From Lophium mytilinum (taxonomy: Eukaryota; Ascomycota; Dothideomycetes; Mytilinidiales; Mytilinidiaceae): a stretch of DNA of 64,000 nucleotides. The notes below the pieces were generated by a model. That model had not been told where the DNA came from and did no database searches. It was given only the letters and a program-made list of their open reading frames with translations. This document shows positions 1 through 12,008 of this stretch, in pieces (the stretch's first letter is position 1; each line of letters starts with the position of its first letter). The position numbers and the translations under genes were made by a program. The stretch lies in contig MU004190.1 in NCBI GenBank assembly GCA_010093605.1, positions 496,001 through 560,000 of the forward strand, written 5' to 3'.

Positions 1-144
1 TGCCTGCTTGTTTCGACACTTGTCGCATTCCAATCCGCCTTCGACAGCCCGTCGTCGTCGACTTTTATCCTTAGCCTTACCGACCGCTCGCGCAAACCGC
101 CTTGCGCTGTGCCTCGTCCACCGCCTGTGCTCCGCCGCTACACA

Positions 145-1876
145 ATGCCTACCTTTGAGGGCGAGAAATGGGCGTGTGCCTCTTGCATCAAGGGCCACCG
201 CGTCAGCGGCTGCACGCATACTGGTATATCTCTCGGTCATCTTGCTCACCTTGCGCGAAGCAGTCCCATTAGAACATAGGCTGAACTTGTACCTCTTAGA
301 TCGAGAGCTCCATCATATCAACCCCAAGGGTCGTCCAGTCAAGCAATGCGAGCATTGTCGTGGTGCTCGCAAGTCCAAGTCGCACCACGCCAAGTGCGAC
401 TGCGGTGACAAGAAGGACAAGCCCAAGGACAAGGGCGACTTGAAGGGTGAGCTTCTCGCTGGCGTCAGCGTCGAGGGCATCTCTAATCATTCTGCAGTCG
501 GAGGTCACCACTGCGGCTGCCACAGCGGCGCAGCGTGCACCTGCGGCATCGTGAAGAAAGAGAGCCTCGACCTGAAGCTGGACACGGGCACTCTCAAGCT
601 TGCGCAGCACCCGGCCAAGCCAAAGCCTAGACTTACCGCAACACAGTCGGAGAGCACTTTGACTGTCTTCGCCAATGGCCACCACAAGCCCTGCCACAGG
701 TTGAACAACGCCGCCCACGTCTCCGGTGCCCCGTACAAGATCCCACGCCCGCACACATTGCACGACCCGCTCGGCCACTATTCCCACGACAATCTCAAGC
801 GCATCTACGAGCAGCCTAACAACCAAGCACAGCGGTCGCTCGATACGCTCTCTCTGTCCAACAGCAGCTTTTACAGCGTCTTCAGCTCCCCAGCTCAGCG
901 TTCCGTCGATAGTCTGCCATTGACATCGTCAAGCGGCATGTTCAATGGTACCTACGCACCTTTCGACCCTCAAAAGCCAATGTTCGCAAAGGCACCCGAG
1001 AACGGGCTTCCCCATGTTCCTCATGACGGAAGCTCGCCTGACAGCCAGCTCAGCGACACAATACCGTCACAAACACCCTGGGCGTGGACTCCGACAACGG
1101 CGTCTGGAAACGGGACATTTGGTCTGGACAGTCTATCAACGTCCCCGTCCCAGGAGTACTTGCCAGCTCTGGAAAACGACTGGGCCATCCCTTCAGCTGG
1201 GATCAATCCTTCTTGGTCCGCCAAAGATCTTCCATTGGTCCCCAATCGATCGGCAAACGCTTTTCCAATTTCCCAAAGTGGAGAATCTAATAAACAAAGC
1301 GTTCCAAACCTCACCCCGTCGTCTTCTGGAGCACAGTCCGAGATTGGCGATCCTAACATGTTCGAGAACTTAGAATATGCGGCTCCGCAATCGGTCATGA
1401 GCGAATCTCTTCCCTGGGACGAGAGTGCCCAGTTCCGTGACCCACCTGCCTACCGCATGCGAGCAGCCACTGGCGGTTCAGATTTCCGCCAAGCTCCAAC
1501 ATCTGCGCCAGGTAACGACGCTCGCCGTTCACTTGATATAGACTTCAACAAACGTTTCAACGAAAGCCTACTCGAACAGGGTGTAAACTCGAACTTCATG
1601 CCTTTCCAGTCCCCCAATATTGAGGCTTCAAAGGGCATGTCGGCTGCTCCTACTTACGCCTCCACAAGTGCCCCGGTCGACGCAAACTCACTTTATTCGA
1701 CAGACGAGTACGCACCTCGCTCCATTATGATCCCAAACAGCATCGAAGACATTCCAACGTCGAACCCATGGTTAGGCTTTGACGACGTCACCAATTTTGG
1801 GCTCACTTCTTTCGACACACCTCTCGACATGAGCGTCGATGTGTCGAATTACTCTGCTAGCGGCCCTTGGATTTGA
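145..1876 (+). CDS. Copper-fist DNA-binding transcription factor
   Basis: Two exons (145-223, 300-1876; intron 224-299, GTATAT...TTAG) give 551 aa. The start is the ATG that opens the copper-fist domain directly; the longer open frame from base 8 skips this exon and loses the domain. Residues 1-61 hold the copper fist: Cys11, Cys14, Cys23 and His25 are placed to bind zinc, followed by the minor-groove K-G-R-P motif (36-39) and further cysteines at 43, 46, 59 and 61. Around residues 95-112 a second cluster, C-x-C-x5-C-x-C, resembles the copper-sensing clusters of Mac1/Cuf1/Ace1-type factors. The rest is Ser/Pro/Asn-rich and probably an activation region. By family, such proteins control copper uptake or detoxification in the nucleus; whether this one senses excess or starvation cannot be read from sequence. 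Confidence 0.88.
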
Positions 1877-4800
1877 CAACTCATACAAGCAGCCAGCTCG
1901 GACTGTAATCGAGCAAGGCGCCGTACTTGATCATCTCTATCACCCTATCTCTTTCATGAGACATGACTTATGACCCCCCGTTGGGCCAGATGCCAACACC
2001 ACCATCCAACCTTTCAATAAATTCACTTTTACCCCTTTTTACCTTGCTCACTTGTACATTTCACACCCGAGCTTCTTGGACCAACACATCTGTCGCTACA
2101 TAGCTTCTATCACTACAGTTTGCGACCTCTCTTCCTTCTTTGCGTAAAGTGCGAGCAAGTCATTTAGATCGCGAGCATGCAATTGGACTACAGAGAAGCC
2201 GAGCGTATACACTGTTTGTTCTACAAAGGTGGGCGGCACATGTGGGGGGCTGTTTCTATAAAATTCATAGACTAAGCCAGGAGAGGAGTACCGGGGGCGT
2301 TGTATCTATCAATCATGTGTTGCATCACAATGAAAAAAACAATATCCAAAATCTAAACCCATCATCTAAGATAATATTTTAATGTAAATTACTTGCTGTT
2401 ATCGAAGTGGCGAAGAATTCTCCGCCATGAGGGCCGCACTTGCAACCACACGCTCACCGATCATCTGCAGGCGGGTCGTGCAAGGCTGACAACCTAGGCG
2501 CGGAAGAACCCCCACTGTTCCCCCAGCCGAGTGACCTCCAACCAACTGTGCTGATGTTGAAGAGTTTTTCCTCGGATATGCGAGGTGCAATCGCAACCGC
2601 CGGCTGGAACCTGCGCCGCCCACGTCAACTCCACACTCCGCAGTTCTCGTCGCCCGCGCGCTGACAACAACACTCGGTGCTGGTTAGGAGGAGAGGCTAG
2701 CTCGGCGTGGGCCGGTGGTTGTTTTGAATTGACGATGCGCAGATGCCGCGGTTGACCCGACCAACGGGCTCCAGCTCACCGACTCTCACCGACTCTTTTT
2801 TTGGAGCTCGAGGTGAGATGGGATCCTTGCGTTGTAGACGAGCGCCGCGTTCTGGAACGGAGTGGGGAGTAGTTTCGACAAGAGGACGTGAGGATGTTCG
2901 AGGGACAGCATAACGGACGACATCCGAGTACTACCCCATACTCTCTATCCACGCCTCTACATCCCCAGAACTCATAGGAATAAAGGCCGACATGTCACAA
3001 ATGACGTCCCCCCCCCCAGCCTTGCCAGATCCCGCCACAAACAACCTCAGCTCGCCTCTCCCTTCGTATCTTCCCCGCTTTCCGCCGTGCTTGTCCCCCC
3101 TGGCGATTCTCGCGATGGGTGTGAAAGCGCAAGCGATGGCGAGCAGACACATCTCCCCGCATTAATTCATGCACTGCACGAGCCTCGCCCCCCCGTCCGC
3201 GCCTCTCCCTCGCGTCTTCAAGCTAAGGCTCCATTCCACGCACATGTATGTACATCCAGTAATAAGCCTGTGCCTTGGGTGGGTGGACTTTCTTTCTTCT
3301 TCCCACCCGGACAGATCTGTGGCTGGGATGTGTGTGTGGTCATGTCATGTCAGAGCTTTTCGAGTTACGGAAGATCCGGGATACCACCTTAGCATCACTT
3401 GTATAAGATCGGCAGATATGACGGGTAAGGTGTGGTGGAGCCAGGTTTTTGGGGTTTGGTGTAGGGGGGTGTGGTTGGGTGGGTTGGGGACTATTAGTTG
3501 TGGCATGGGATGAGATCAGGCCATTACGATTGGAGAGATGGGGGCTTTTTGAGGTCGTGGGCGGAGGGGGCCGGGCCAATGAGGTTGGCGGGACAGAGGG
3601 GGATTTGGTGTTTTGGGAGAGATGCTGAGATGCTGAGATAGTGGAGGGCGGTTGGAGACGGCTTATGAGGGGGGTAGGTGTTTCGTTGCTATGTTTTGTG
3701 TTTTGGGTGTAGAGTTTATTGTCCTTTTTGCAACACTCACAGTACATGGCGGAGTACCCTCTCCCTCAATTACCTACACACTCAATCCCTCACGAACAGA
3801 TACCCTCCACTCTCCCATCCCTATCCAAACCCCCATCTTCCAACATCTAGATCTCTGCAACCGCCCTCCCCTTACCAACCCAAAACCCCGCGTCGAACCA
3901 TCGCATTTGGCGGTGTCTTCGCTGCCAGCGCAGCGCGTACCTGACCGCACTCAGCTAGCCGCGTTTTCTCGAGAAGTGTGGAGACAAAAAGCCCGAGCGG
4001 CATGACGCGCTTCGCTAGCTGCATGAGCCTCGCAGGGGTAGCTTTTGCTCAGCTGGTTTAGTTGCAGAGAAGAAAAAGTGAGGTTTTGGGAATTTCTGAC
4101 TACTGCTAGGCGACAGGAGAAAGCGGGTATGCTAGAGCACCTTGTGCAGTGCCATGCTGGTAGTTTGGCTCTAGTGTTGCAAACTGGTCTGATTTATTGC
4201 GGCTGGTCTGATAACAAGAGTGAAGATCTTACGCTCCGTTTCGACTTTCTTGAATATGCTGAAGCACCTCATGCAGTGTTGTGAAGGTGGAATACACCGG
4301 GTTTGCAAGATGTCTGATTCAGAGGGTTTGAAATTTACGTCTTTTTCGGGTGGGTTTGGTAAGGCTGGGGCACCTCATGCACTTCTGAACGAGTAGCAAA
4401 TCACAAAACGAGATAATACAAACTGAGAGACAAGTATTGCATTGCTCTTATTGAGTAGGCTATACAACACGTCTGCTTACTTGTTAAAGAATCGGAAGTG
4501 ACGATGTGTATTCAAAGTGCTTGGAAAGGTTCGATACTCAAAAATTCAAAACCATACAAAAGCCATCAAATACTTTCAACCCTCCAAGCCAACACCATAC
4601 AAGGGTAGCCACTGATCATCCCCTGCATCCTCAAGAGGTATGTCAAGCCGACGCAGTCTATCCGTCGATCCCGCAGCATTGGTGATGCTAACCGCATTCC
4701 GTCGCCGTCTGGACATCCTTCGTCCCGAGTGTGCAACCATCCTCCCCTCCAGGCCCACAGCGCTACGAATAGCAGTCCGTTTCCATCATCAGAAACACAA

Positions 4801-5492
4801 GCGTCCCTTACCCTAGAATATGCACCCCTGTCTAACCCCAGCGGCGCACCGGCCTCACCCGATACCCGATCCCGCCCCATCGCTCCGCTCCGACGAGGCG
4901 GCGCGCACCGAGCCCGACGTGAAGATCAACCTCAAAAGCTATGTCAAACCCTAAAACCGGCTATCGTGGTTATGCAAGCTAATTTGTGAATGAGGGATGA
5001 CCCTGAATCACATACAGCGAGTTTGTAGTGCCCCCTCCTCATGAAAACTAGTAGACGATAACGTCTAGGGTGGCCTGGGATGGCCCAGGGAGTTTACAGG
5101 GCGTTCAAGATGCTTTGTTTGTATATGGTCTGGAATCTCGGAAGTGCATTGAGAGACTTTAGACGGCGTCGCCCAAGTGTACACAGATATTTGCTGAACA
5201 TTATTTTAAACTGATGAACTAGATATGATGAACATAAACTGGATGAATTCCATGGAACGAAGTGCCGCTATTTTTCGTTTGCTTCTGTCGAACACCACGA
5301 AGAGCCTGAAATAAGATGAAGGAATAAGAAGTACATAAAGATACAGGACGGAAAAGATGCGGAAATAACGTCGCTGATCTAAATCAAATGACTGTGCTGC
5401 AAAGATTCGTCAAACGTTTCGCCATGTACCTAGCTTGCACGAACATGTGACCGGCAGCCTACCTGAAATGTACCCTCATTCGAATCGGTGCC
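1877..5492. other. Gene-poor intergenic stretch, 3.6 kb
   Basis: I see no ORF with recognisable family features here. Short open frames at 2140-2664, 3087-3750 and 4566-4989 are low-complexity or overlap each other on both strands, and none has a supporting splice or domain pattern. The stretch holds long pyrimidine- and purine-skewed tracts (for example 3000-3080 and 3420-3660) and degenerate direct repeats at 4130-4390. The first ~150 bases are probably the 3' untranslated region of the copper-fist gene, and the last few hundred bases belong to the 3' side of the Rec114-like gene. Confidence 0.5.
4132..4390. repeat. Degenerate direct repeats, ~110-125 bp period
   Basis: A core of the form GCACCTYRTGCA recurs near 4138, 4264 and 4371. 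After the first two copies, a second shared block (TTGCAA, then TCTGATT) lies about 60 bases downstream. This suggests two or three decayed tandem units rather than isolated words. No open frame accompanies them. Confidence 0.45.
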
Positions 5493-7007
5493 CTAGAGTC
5501 CAAGCCCAATTCGCCGCCAGCATCCCAAAACGTCTTCACACAAGGTCATGAAGCCGTCATCCTCGATATGTTGCATCATCCAGTCGCTGATTACTGTTGC
5601 TCGGTCGTCACCAGTTTGTGCAGCATAAAAAGCTAGGTTATTAGTGCTACTTAAACTTGAGCTTGCTTCAGCCGATATTTGTGCAACAACTCGGTCAATG
5701 GAAGAAGCCGCAGAGGGAGGTGCTTGCCGGGTGTTGCTGGCAGCTGAAGTAGAAGTAGTGGGTCGCTTAGGTGCGTGTTCAGGTATCTGAGACGGCTCTG
5801 TTGCATTTCTGTTGTGCTCCGAGAAGCTTGGCCGAGGCAGAGGAGGCAAATCAATTGAGGACGATGGTCGGCTCGAGCCTGCGTGACTTTCGTCTCTCCG
5901 AAACGGGAGCTCACGTCGGGGAGGAATCATTTGCAGCAGTGAGTCCATTTGTGATCCGGGAGCTGTGTATGGTCTTGAAGTTGGCGCGGCTTCCTGCTCA
6001 GCGATCGTTTTAAGATGAGGGAAATGATTTCGGACAGCTGATGCAATCTGATTCGTGTTTTGGTCACGTGGGCCCGGTGATGAATAAGAGGGAAACGCTT
6101 GTACACTGACATATCGTTGCCTGATATCCTTCAGTACATTGTCAGGAGGTGGGGCGCTCGCAAACGACGGAGTCCAAGTTCGCTGAAGGGCTCGGGAAGG
6201 GGGTGCTGAGTAAGCGCTATCACGAGATACCGAAGGCTGAAGAGAAGTAAAAGGCATCCCAGAGCTTCCGATGCCTGTAGAAGAAGTCTCTTCTGGTTTT
6301 GACGGGAGGTAAGCCGATGACGACAGCCGGAAAGATGGTCCTGTGCTTTCGACGGATGTAGTTGCTGTAGGAGGTGCGGTAGAGCCCCCAGGAAGGCTCT
6401 GGACGATCTGGCATCCCATACCGGTGAGAAGGTCGTACACCATGTTGAAATCGTTGTCTGAGGCAAACTTCAATTGAACTCGTCGTGTCTGCAACGGAAT
6501 ATCAGCTATCGAAAAGATAACAAATCAGATGATTTACCTTGCTGTCGGCTAGGGTGTATCTGAGCGCGAGTAACGGATTGCGGATAAGACCAGAAATAGG
6601 GAGCTGGTCATGTCTGATCTCAACATTGAGCTGCCTAAACGTGTCGATGACATTGTTTGCTTCTCGGATCTTCCCTTCGATGTCTACCGATTCCTAGGGA
6701 AGAATGAAGTTAGAAAAAGGAACATCAAGATGACACTAGAGAACATGGAATGGGACTTCTGGTATGCATTGGGCCATACCAAGATTTTGGTCCCTTGTAT
6801 CACCTTCATCATCTTCGAAGGTTGTCCAGCGTGGTTGAGCGGGTCATCTCGAAACGAGTCAAAGACAACGACAAGATCCTGGGTGGTATGCTTCCAGGAG
6901 AACTTTTCCGCCTCGCCGCTGGGATCAACGGCGCTAGAAAACTTAACCAAACGGAGACTGATGAGAGAAGACGGGGTTAATGCGGTAGATGGGTGTTGCA
7001 TTGCCAT
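5493..7007 (-). CDS. rec114: Rec114-like meiotic recombination protein
   Basis: Three exons on the minus strand (7007-6780, 6693-6538, 6488-5493; introns of 86 and 49 nt, the first with CTAAC branch site and CCTAG acceptor) give 459 aa. Residues ~15-155 alternate short beta-strand-like segments and end in a helix, starting with K-F-S-W-K and closing with R-V-Q-L-K-F followed by a Y-D-L-L helix. This is the layout of the Rec114 PH-like domain. The middle (~160-420) is Ser/Pro-rich and disordered. The last ~25 residues form a short helix (F-M-T-L-C-E-D-V), where Rec114 proteins bind Mei4. Known role: with Mei4 and Mer2, Rec114 assembles on meiotic chromosome axes and licenses Spo11 double-strand breaks. 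The family diverges fast, so the call rests on architecture more than identity. It is divergent from the rsc9 gene. Confidence 0.65.
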
Positions 7008-7386
7008 GGCTGCTGTTGTTAATGTGCGAGGCGGTCATTAGTGGTGAATCAATCTTGGAGTTCGGTCACAGTGCGCTGAGGGGCTAAAGATGAGGGTTTC
7101 GAGGACCCCCGGCGGTGACGGGTGGTGAAGAAGTTGGGATGAAAGCTAGGTGGAGGTTCAGCGATATGACTAAGCAGCCAGGGCCGATCCCGCGCAGGGC
7201 TGGCAGTTGCGACTGGGGACTATGGAGCCTCGCCGCGGTGAATGCTGTTCTCGGCGCTGTAGACCTCGTCCATCCCTCTGCCCTCAATCTGCCCAATTCC
7301 CATCCCCCCAGGCGGCTTGCCCGTAGCTTTTGCTCTCCTGTGATTGTGCCCTGAAGCCTTCTTGCGCGTCGTGACTGTCCTTCCTC
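7008..7386. promoter_or_regulatory. Shared divergent promoter, rec114-like / rsc9
   Basis: The 379 bases between the two start codons must hold the promoters and 5' leaders of both divergent genes. No TATA-like element stands out. A meiosis gene and a general remodeller subunit are paired here, which is inferred only from position. Confidence 0.5.
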
Positions 7387-10300
7387 ATGGCTCCCACCCC
7401 CAAGGCGCGCGAGCGCGAACGCGAGTCTTCAGTCGAGCGCACCCCCGAATACGAGGAGTTTATGCAAAAGCTGGAGAAGTACCATGAGAAGCGAGGGTAC
7501 GTCATCTTCTGCGCGCAGTGGGGACGTAGATTGACTTTGGCAGTACTCACTTCGAACGGGAACCCAAGATTGGTGCGCGGCACCTGGATCTGCTAAGACT
7601 ATACAAACGAGTGGTCGAGGAGGGCGGCTATGATCAGATGTGCGATACTCGGGGTAAGCCGTTAGCCTGGAGAAAGCTCACTGGGGAGTTCCTCCCAGGG
7701 AGCAGCACTTTGACGACCCAGGCGTTTATTGTGAAAAGCGCATACTACAAAAACCTCGCGTATGTTCTCTCACCTCTCACCTTCACCAGCTGCACCATCT
7801 TGACAAATATTTCCCACCAGCGCATACGAGATCTCCGACATCCACAAGCGCGAACCTCCGCCCAAAGAAATACTAGAGGATGTTTCAGCAAAAGGCGGCG
7901 ATCTGCTAAGCCGAACCGTTGAGAACTACTTTCGACCCGCAAGCAGGGAAGCAGACAAGCTGTTAGGAAACAGTGAAGACAGGGACATCGAGGGCTCGGA
8001 CGCGGAATCACATAAGACGCCAAAAGAGGATAAAATGGAGGTAGACGAGCCCGGAAGCACGGGAGGCAGGGTCACTCGAGGTTGGTCGTCCTTTTCACTT
8101 TCTTCACGCGTCGAGTCGCAGCTACACCAGATTCTCGTCACAATACCGTGTTTTATACCCGCGACCAACATTTTCCCGAAGGATTATCTTGCTAACTTGC
8201 GCCAGCTCTCCGCCACGCACCTCCACAGCGCGTTCTATTCCAACCAGACCTATCAACCAGACAAACGAGACATTCTTCGGGCAATATGAACTCTCCAACA
8301 CCTGGCAGCGGTGTGGCGCATACAAATGGAACATATGGCTCGGGTGCTGCGATGACGATCGCGAACTACGAGCCTCGCGCTCCCCTCCCTTCTGCTGTAA
8401 AGCCTGTGGTCACACCTGGAAACAACCCCGATCATTTCAGAAATCTTCGAAACAAACTCCTCACCGCCAACAAACCTTCGAGGGGCATCCAACCATACAA
8501 GGGAATGATGCTGCCGGGTACTGGCTTCATGGGACCCAACATATACATTCGTGCGCTTCTCTCCCTACAATCCTGCACCGACGAGGAAGAGGCTTATGCG
8601 CTCCACCATCTCGTCAAGATATCACATGAGCGGGGCGATAAATACCGCTTCGATGGATTTCCTGGACTCGCTGAGGCTTTGGTAAGCCGAGTCATCGGGG
8701 TGTCGTCACTGTTCTACGATGTCAAGTTTGAGATCTCTTATCTTGAGGAAGAAATGGACTTGGGTATCCATGTACTAAATGGATTGACCGGGACCTCAGA
8801 TTTGTTGCAAAGAATAAGAACCTTGTCGGTTCTCGACATGCAAGACGACCTTCTTCCCGTAGAAGTAACGACAGCCCTTGGAAGGATCAATGAGGCAGGC
8901 CTGATACTACGAAATATGGCGATGCTGGAAGAAAACGCCGCATTTTTGTCCAAAATACCTTCAATCCGAGACTTGATCGTTATCGCCTTGAACCTTCCAC
9001 ATCACGCGGCCGTCGTAGAGCTTCAACATTACTCGCTCGAGATCGCGGAGCAATTGACCAAGTTCTGGACGCTGGATTCTCAGGATCCCCTCTATCGGTC
9101 ACTTCTCGCGCAGGTCGACTCGAACGACCGCGGCCGAATCATCATAGCGCTCCGGGCTATTGCTCGGATTTCCATGACATTGGAGGTTAACAATCGACTG
9201 ATGGATGTACCGGCTAAGGCCCTACAGCAAGTATGTGACTGGCTTTTAGTGGAAGACGAAGAGCTCCGAAACGCATGTCTCGATTTCCTCTACCAATTCA
9301 CTTCTGTCATGGACAACGTCGACATCTTCGTCCATGAGGTAAACGTGGAAAGTCTGGTCCAGCAACTCGTACGATTCCTGCTATACAACAATACGCTACT
9401 GGAAGAACGCAGGAGCAACAGACCTCCGACAAGACCACAAACAGTCGCAGATGCCCCTCAGAAACTCTCTGTCCCGATAATCGAACAGCTAGTGACGTTG
9501 GACGAGCCAGAACGAAGCTCACAATGGTAAATGGTTCCGATTGGTTAGTGATATTCTGTTAACTCAATCAACAGGTTGCGTGCTTGTTTTGAGGAAGACC
9601 CAACCGGCGAGATTACGCAAATCGCCCTATGGAGTGCCTATAACCAAGCTTTCAACGACGTGATGCAAGCTCAACCTCATCATAAGGTACTCATGCCGGC
9701 CAAAGATTTCATTACCAATGTGTCCTCGACCTTTCCTGGCGCCACCGCCCAGGTTCTTCAAATAAGTGCCACGCAACAGAAATATACCATCCGGGGTATT
9801 CGACCTCGTGCTAATCCAGTGGATCCCATCACTCGACGCTCCTACATGCGCTGTCAATGGCACCCTCCCGCATACCTGAATGGACATGCAGACACTAAGC
9901 ACACCACGCCATCTCTCGAATGTGGTATCTACTGTCCGAATGCAAAAGCAATGTGGGAGCACATCCTTACGACGCATCTCAAAATTCCGAAGGACGACTC
10001 CGGCAAGTGGCTTTTGGAGACTAAGCCTGATATCAGCATGACGAACGGCGATGCGACGCCTCCCCAAGCTCGTTACCACTGCCATTGGGGTGGCTGCACA
10101 CATTACTCTGCGGAGGGTTCCGAATCTGCATATGAAGTTGGCCAGCACGTTAAGACCCATCTCCCGGACAGCTCCCTGAGCCATAGCCAGAGAAAACACA
10201 ACAGGACTCCGTCGAATGCGACCCTTCTCGCGACATCGGCACAATTAAATTACGCGCAATTTCAGCCGGCACCGCCCTATGGCCAGCAAGCGGGTATGGG

Positions 10301-10652
10301 GTACAGTATGACCCTACCACCAGCGCAAAATGCTCCGGCATTCAGGTACATGAACACCGCGACGGACGAACGGAGTGATGCGGCTGGTCTTCCTCTCGCT
10401 AGCGTGCTTGTTTTGAGGAATCTAGCCAGGCAAATGGCGAAGCTGGAGGATCCGCCTAAGGAAGATGGCGTGTCTGCTCCCCCAAGAGCCAGCGGAAGAG
10501 ACGAAGATGTCAAGATGGAGGAGCGTGATGGGTGGGTCAGGAGAGTTTTTGCGCCGGTGAAGGATCAGTTGTATTTCGTTATGGCGCATAATCTGACGCT
10601 GAGGGAGTACATGGTCACCCTTACTAAAGCTATCGCGGCAGGTGGAGGGTAA
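7387..10652 (+). CDS. rsc9: RSC9-type ARID/RFX chromatin-remodelling subunit
   Basis: Five exons (7387-7496, 7544-7759, 7821-8080, 8206-9526, 9575-10652) join in phase to 994 aa. Residues ~14-115 form an ARID domain (starts E-Y-E-E-F-M-Q-K-L, then G-G-Y-D and W-R-K-L-T). A Ser/Pro linker follows, then a helical repeat region (~290-610) of armadillo-like character. Exon 5 opens at ~636 with an RFX-type winged helix (ends ~725). Cys/His-containing fingers lie at ~730-830, the clearest being C-x4-C...H-x3-H near 803. This order (ARID, helical repeats, RFX-like, zinc finger) is that of Rsc9 / BAF200 (ARID2). Known role: DNA-binding subunit of the RSC/PBAF nucleosome remodeller in the nucleus. Intron 3 (8081-8205) has a weaker GTTGGT donor but a clear CTAAC branch site. 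Length exceeds yeast Rsc9 but fits filamentous fungi. Confidence 0.9.
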
Positions 10653-12008
10653 TATGGGTTGAGTGTTTGCTTTCACTGCGGCGCGTCTGGCGCTTTGTAC
10701 GACTAGGGATTTGGCGTTTGGACAAGCATCCTAGATGGATATGGGCAAGGAGTTTTCAGCATGCCTAATTCACGGGGTCTGGAACGTGACATCCAGTTTC
10801 AAAAATGTCGCACCTGCTTGTCTGGCTTCAGAAGTATATCGAGCGTGTCAAAACGATCGGACAGGTAGTCTGACTTCGCTGGTGTAAAATACTTGGCTAT
10901 TTCTTAATGTGAAAAGATATAGTCTAATCTACGGGGTGTAGAACGGTACATCAAGCTTTCTGAACCTTGCACCTGCTGGTCTGGCTTCAAAGTATATTAG
11001 AAGTGTCAAGACACTCGAACAGCTAGTCTAATTCTAGCGGTGTGAGGCCTCTAGCTCCTTATCTAATATGTGGTGTGTAGAACGTAACATCCAGTCTCAA
11101 GAAGTTCGCACCTGCTAGTCTGGCTTCAGGAGTATGTTAGTACTGGAACTTTACGTGATCTTTAACTTGGAAATTTGGAATGTTTTAAAAGAAAATCGAA
11201 CAGATCAATACCTTTAGTTATGAAGCTGCCGCCAATGGCTGTCCGCTATTTTACATCAGCATCTGCACACCGCCAATCGCATGCAGGACGTGCGTGAAGT
11301 GTGAAAGCGGACCACTACTTCCGAAGCTGCAGTGAGCTCCTAGTCAAACTCTGCTTGTGAGCGCTTTGTGTGTCCAATATGTTTGGCTATGGAAGCAACA
11401 CGACTTTACATACATTCCTACCAGAAGGGTCAGTGGGAGGACGTGGGGCTGTGATTGGCCCGCCGGTTCGCACTCTTCGGCCTGGAGTCATCTCGAAATA
11501 CCCCCAGTTTCCGCGTCGCCACATTCCGCCTACAACCCCTCACTCACTCACTCTACCTCTGAAGCCTTCTGCATCTCCTCGAGAATCGCTGTGATCAAGC
11601 AACCAGCTAGGTACGTCTTGAGCGCGACGCGGTGATGGACAAGCTGCGTCATCTGTACCCCACGGTACCCGAAGCCGGTCGCGACACCCAATTCGCTGAC
11701 ACAACCGCAAACAGAGCTCCTCCGATAGATACCTACATCCTTATAACACGAAGAGAAGCCTTTGCGCACTCAGCCTGACTCAGTCTCCACGCCCAACTCC
11801 CCGTCCACGACCCCGCTTAGCTTCCTACGCCGCTGCACCGACATATTGCCTGGAAACATCGCCACCTTCTGCACGAAGTCGGCCTTTCCTTTCTGGAGTC
11901 TTCCCCAGCTTCGTACTCTAGCACCTTTAAACAGGCTTTGACCCAGCTGTGGTCATAGCGAGGTGCATTTGTCGAAGCAATAGGATTACTCCCGCAAACA
12001 GTCGGCAC
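10653..12008. other. Intergenic region, 1.36 kb
   Basis: Contains the 3' flank of rsc9, three degenerate tandem repeats (10771-11150, listed separately) and the promoter and leader of the BTB/RCC1 gene. The short open frames at 11357-11640 overlap one another and show no family features. I see no other gene. Confidence 0.55.
10771..11150. repeat. Three degenerate ~140-160 bp tandem repeats
   Basis: Three units start near 10771, 10931 and 11071. Each carries, in the same order, G-G-T-(G/C)-T-(A/G)-G-A-A-C-G, then CATC(C/A)A, then GCACCTGCTNGTCTGGCTTC (positions ~10812, ~10967, ~11111), then AGTATRTT-like sequence. Units 1 and 2 continue alike for another ~50 bases (GTGTCAA, then AGTCT). They lie just downstream of the rsc9 stop. 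No open frame runs through them. Confidence 0.75.

Noticed and set aside
296-826. Minus-strand open frame opposite the copper-fist gene
   Set aside because: It is antisense to a gene with clear domain and codon structure; it has no family features.
3340-3747. Minus-strand open frame of 135 codons, Pro/Thr/Ser-rich
   Set aside because: It reflects a purine-rich strand bias; no start context, domain or splice signals support it.
4566-4989. Overlapping open frames on both strands near 4.7 kb
   Set aside because: Composition looks moderately coding on both strands but no motif or family pattern favours either; I could not place a gene.
11357-11640. Small overlapping open frames upstream of the BTB/RCC1 gene
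   Set aside because: Two frames overlap over the same bases and neither shows motifs; probably promoter or leader sequence.
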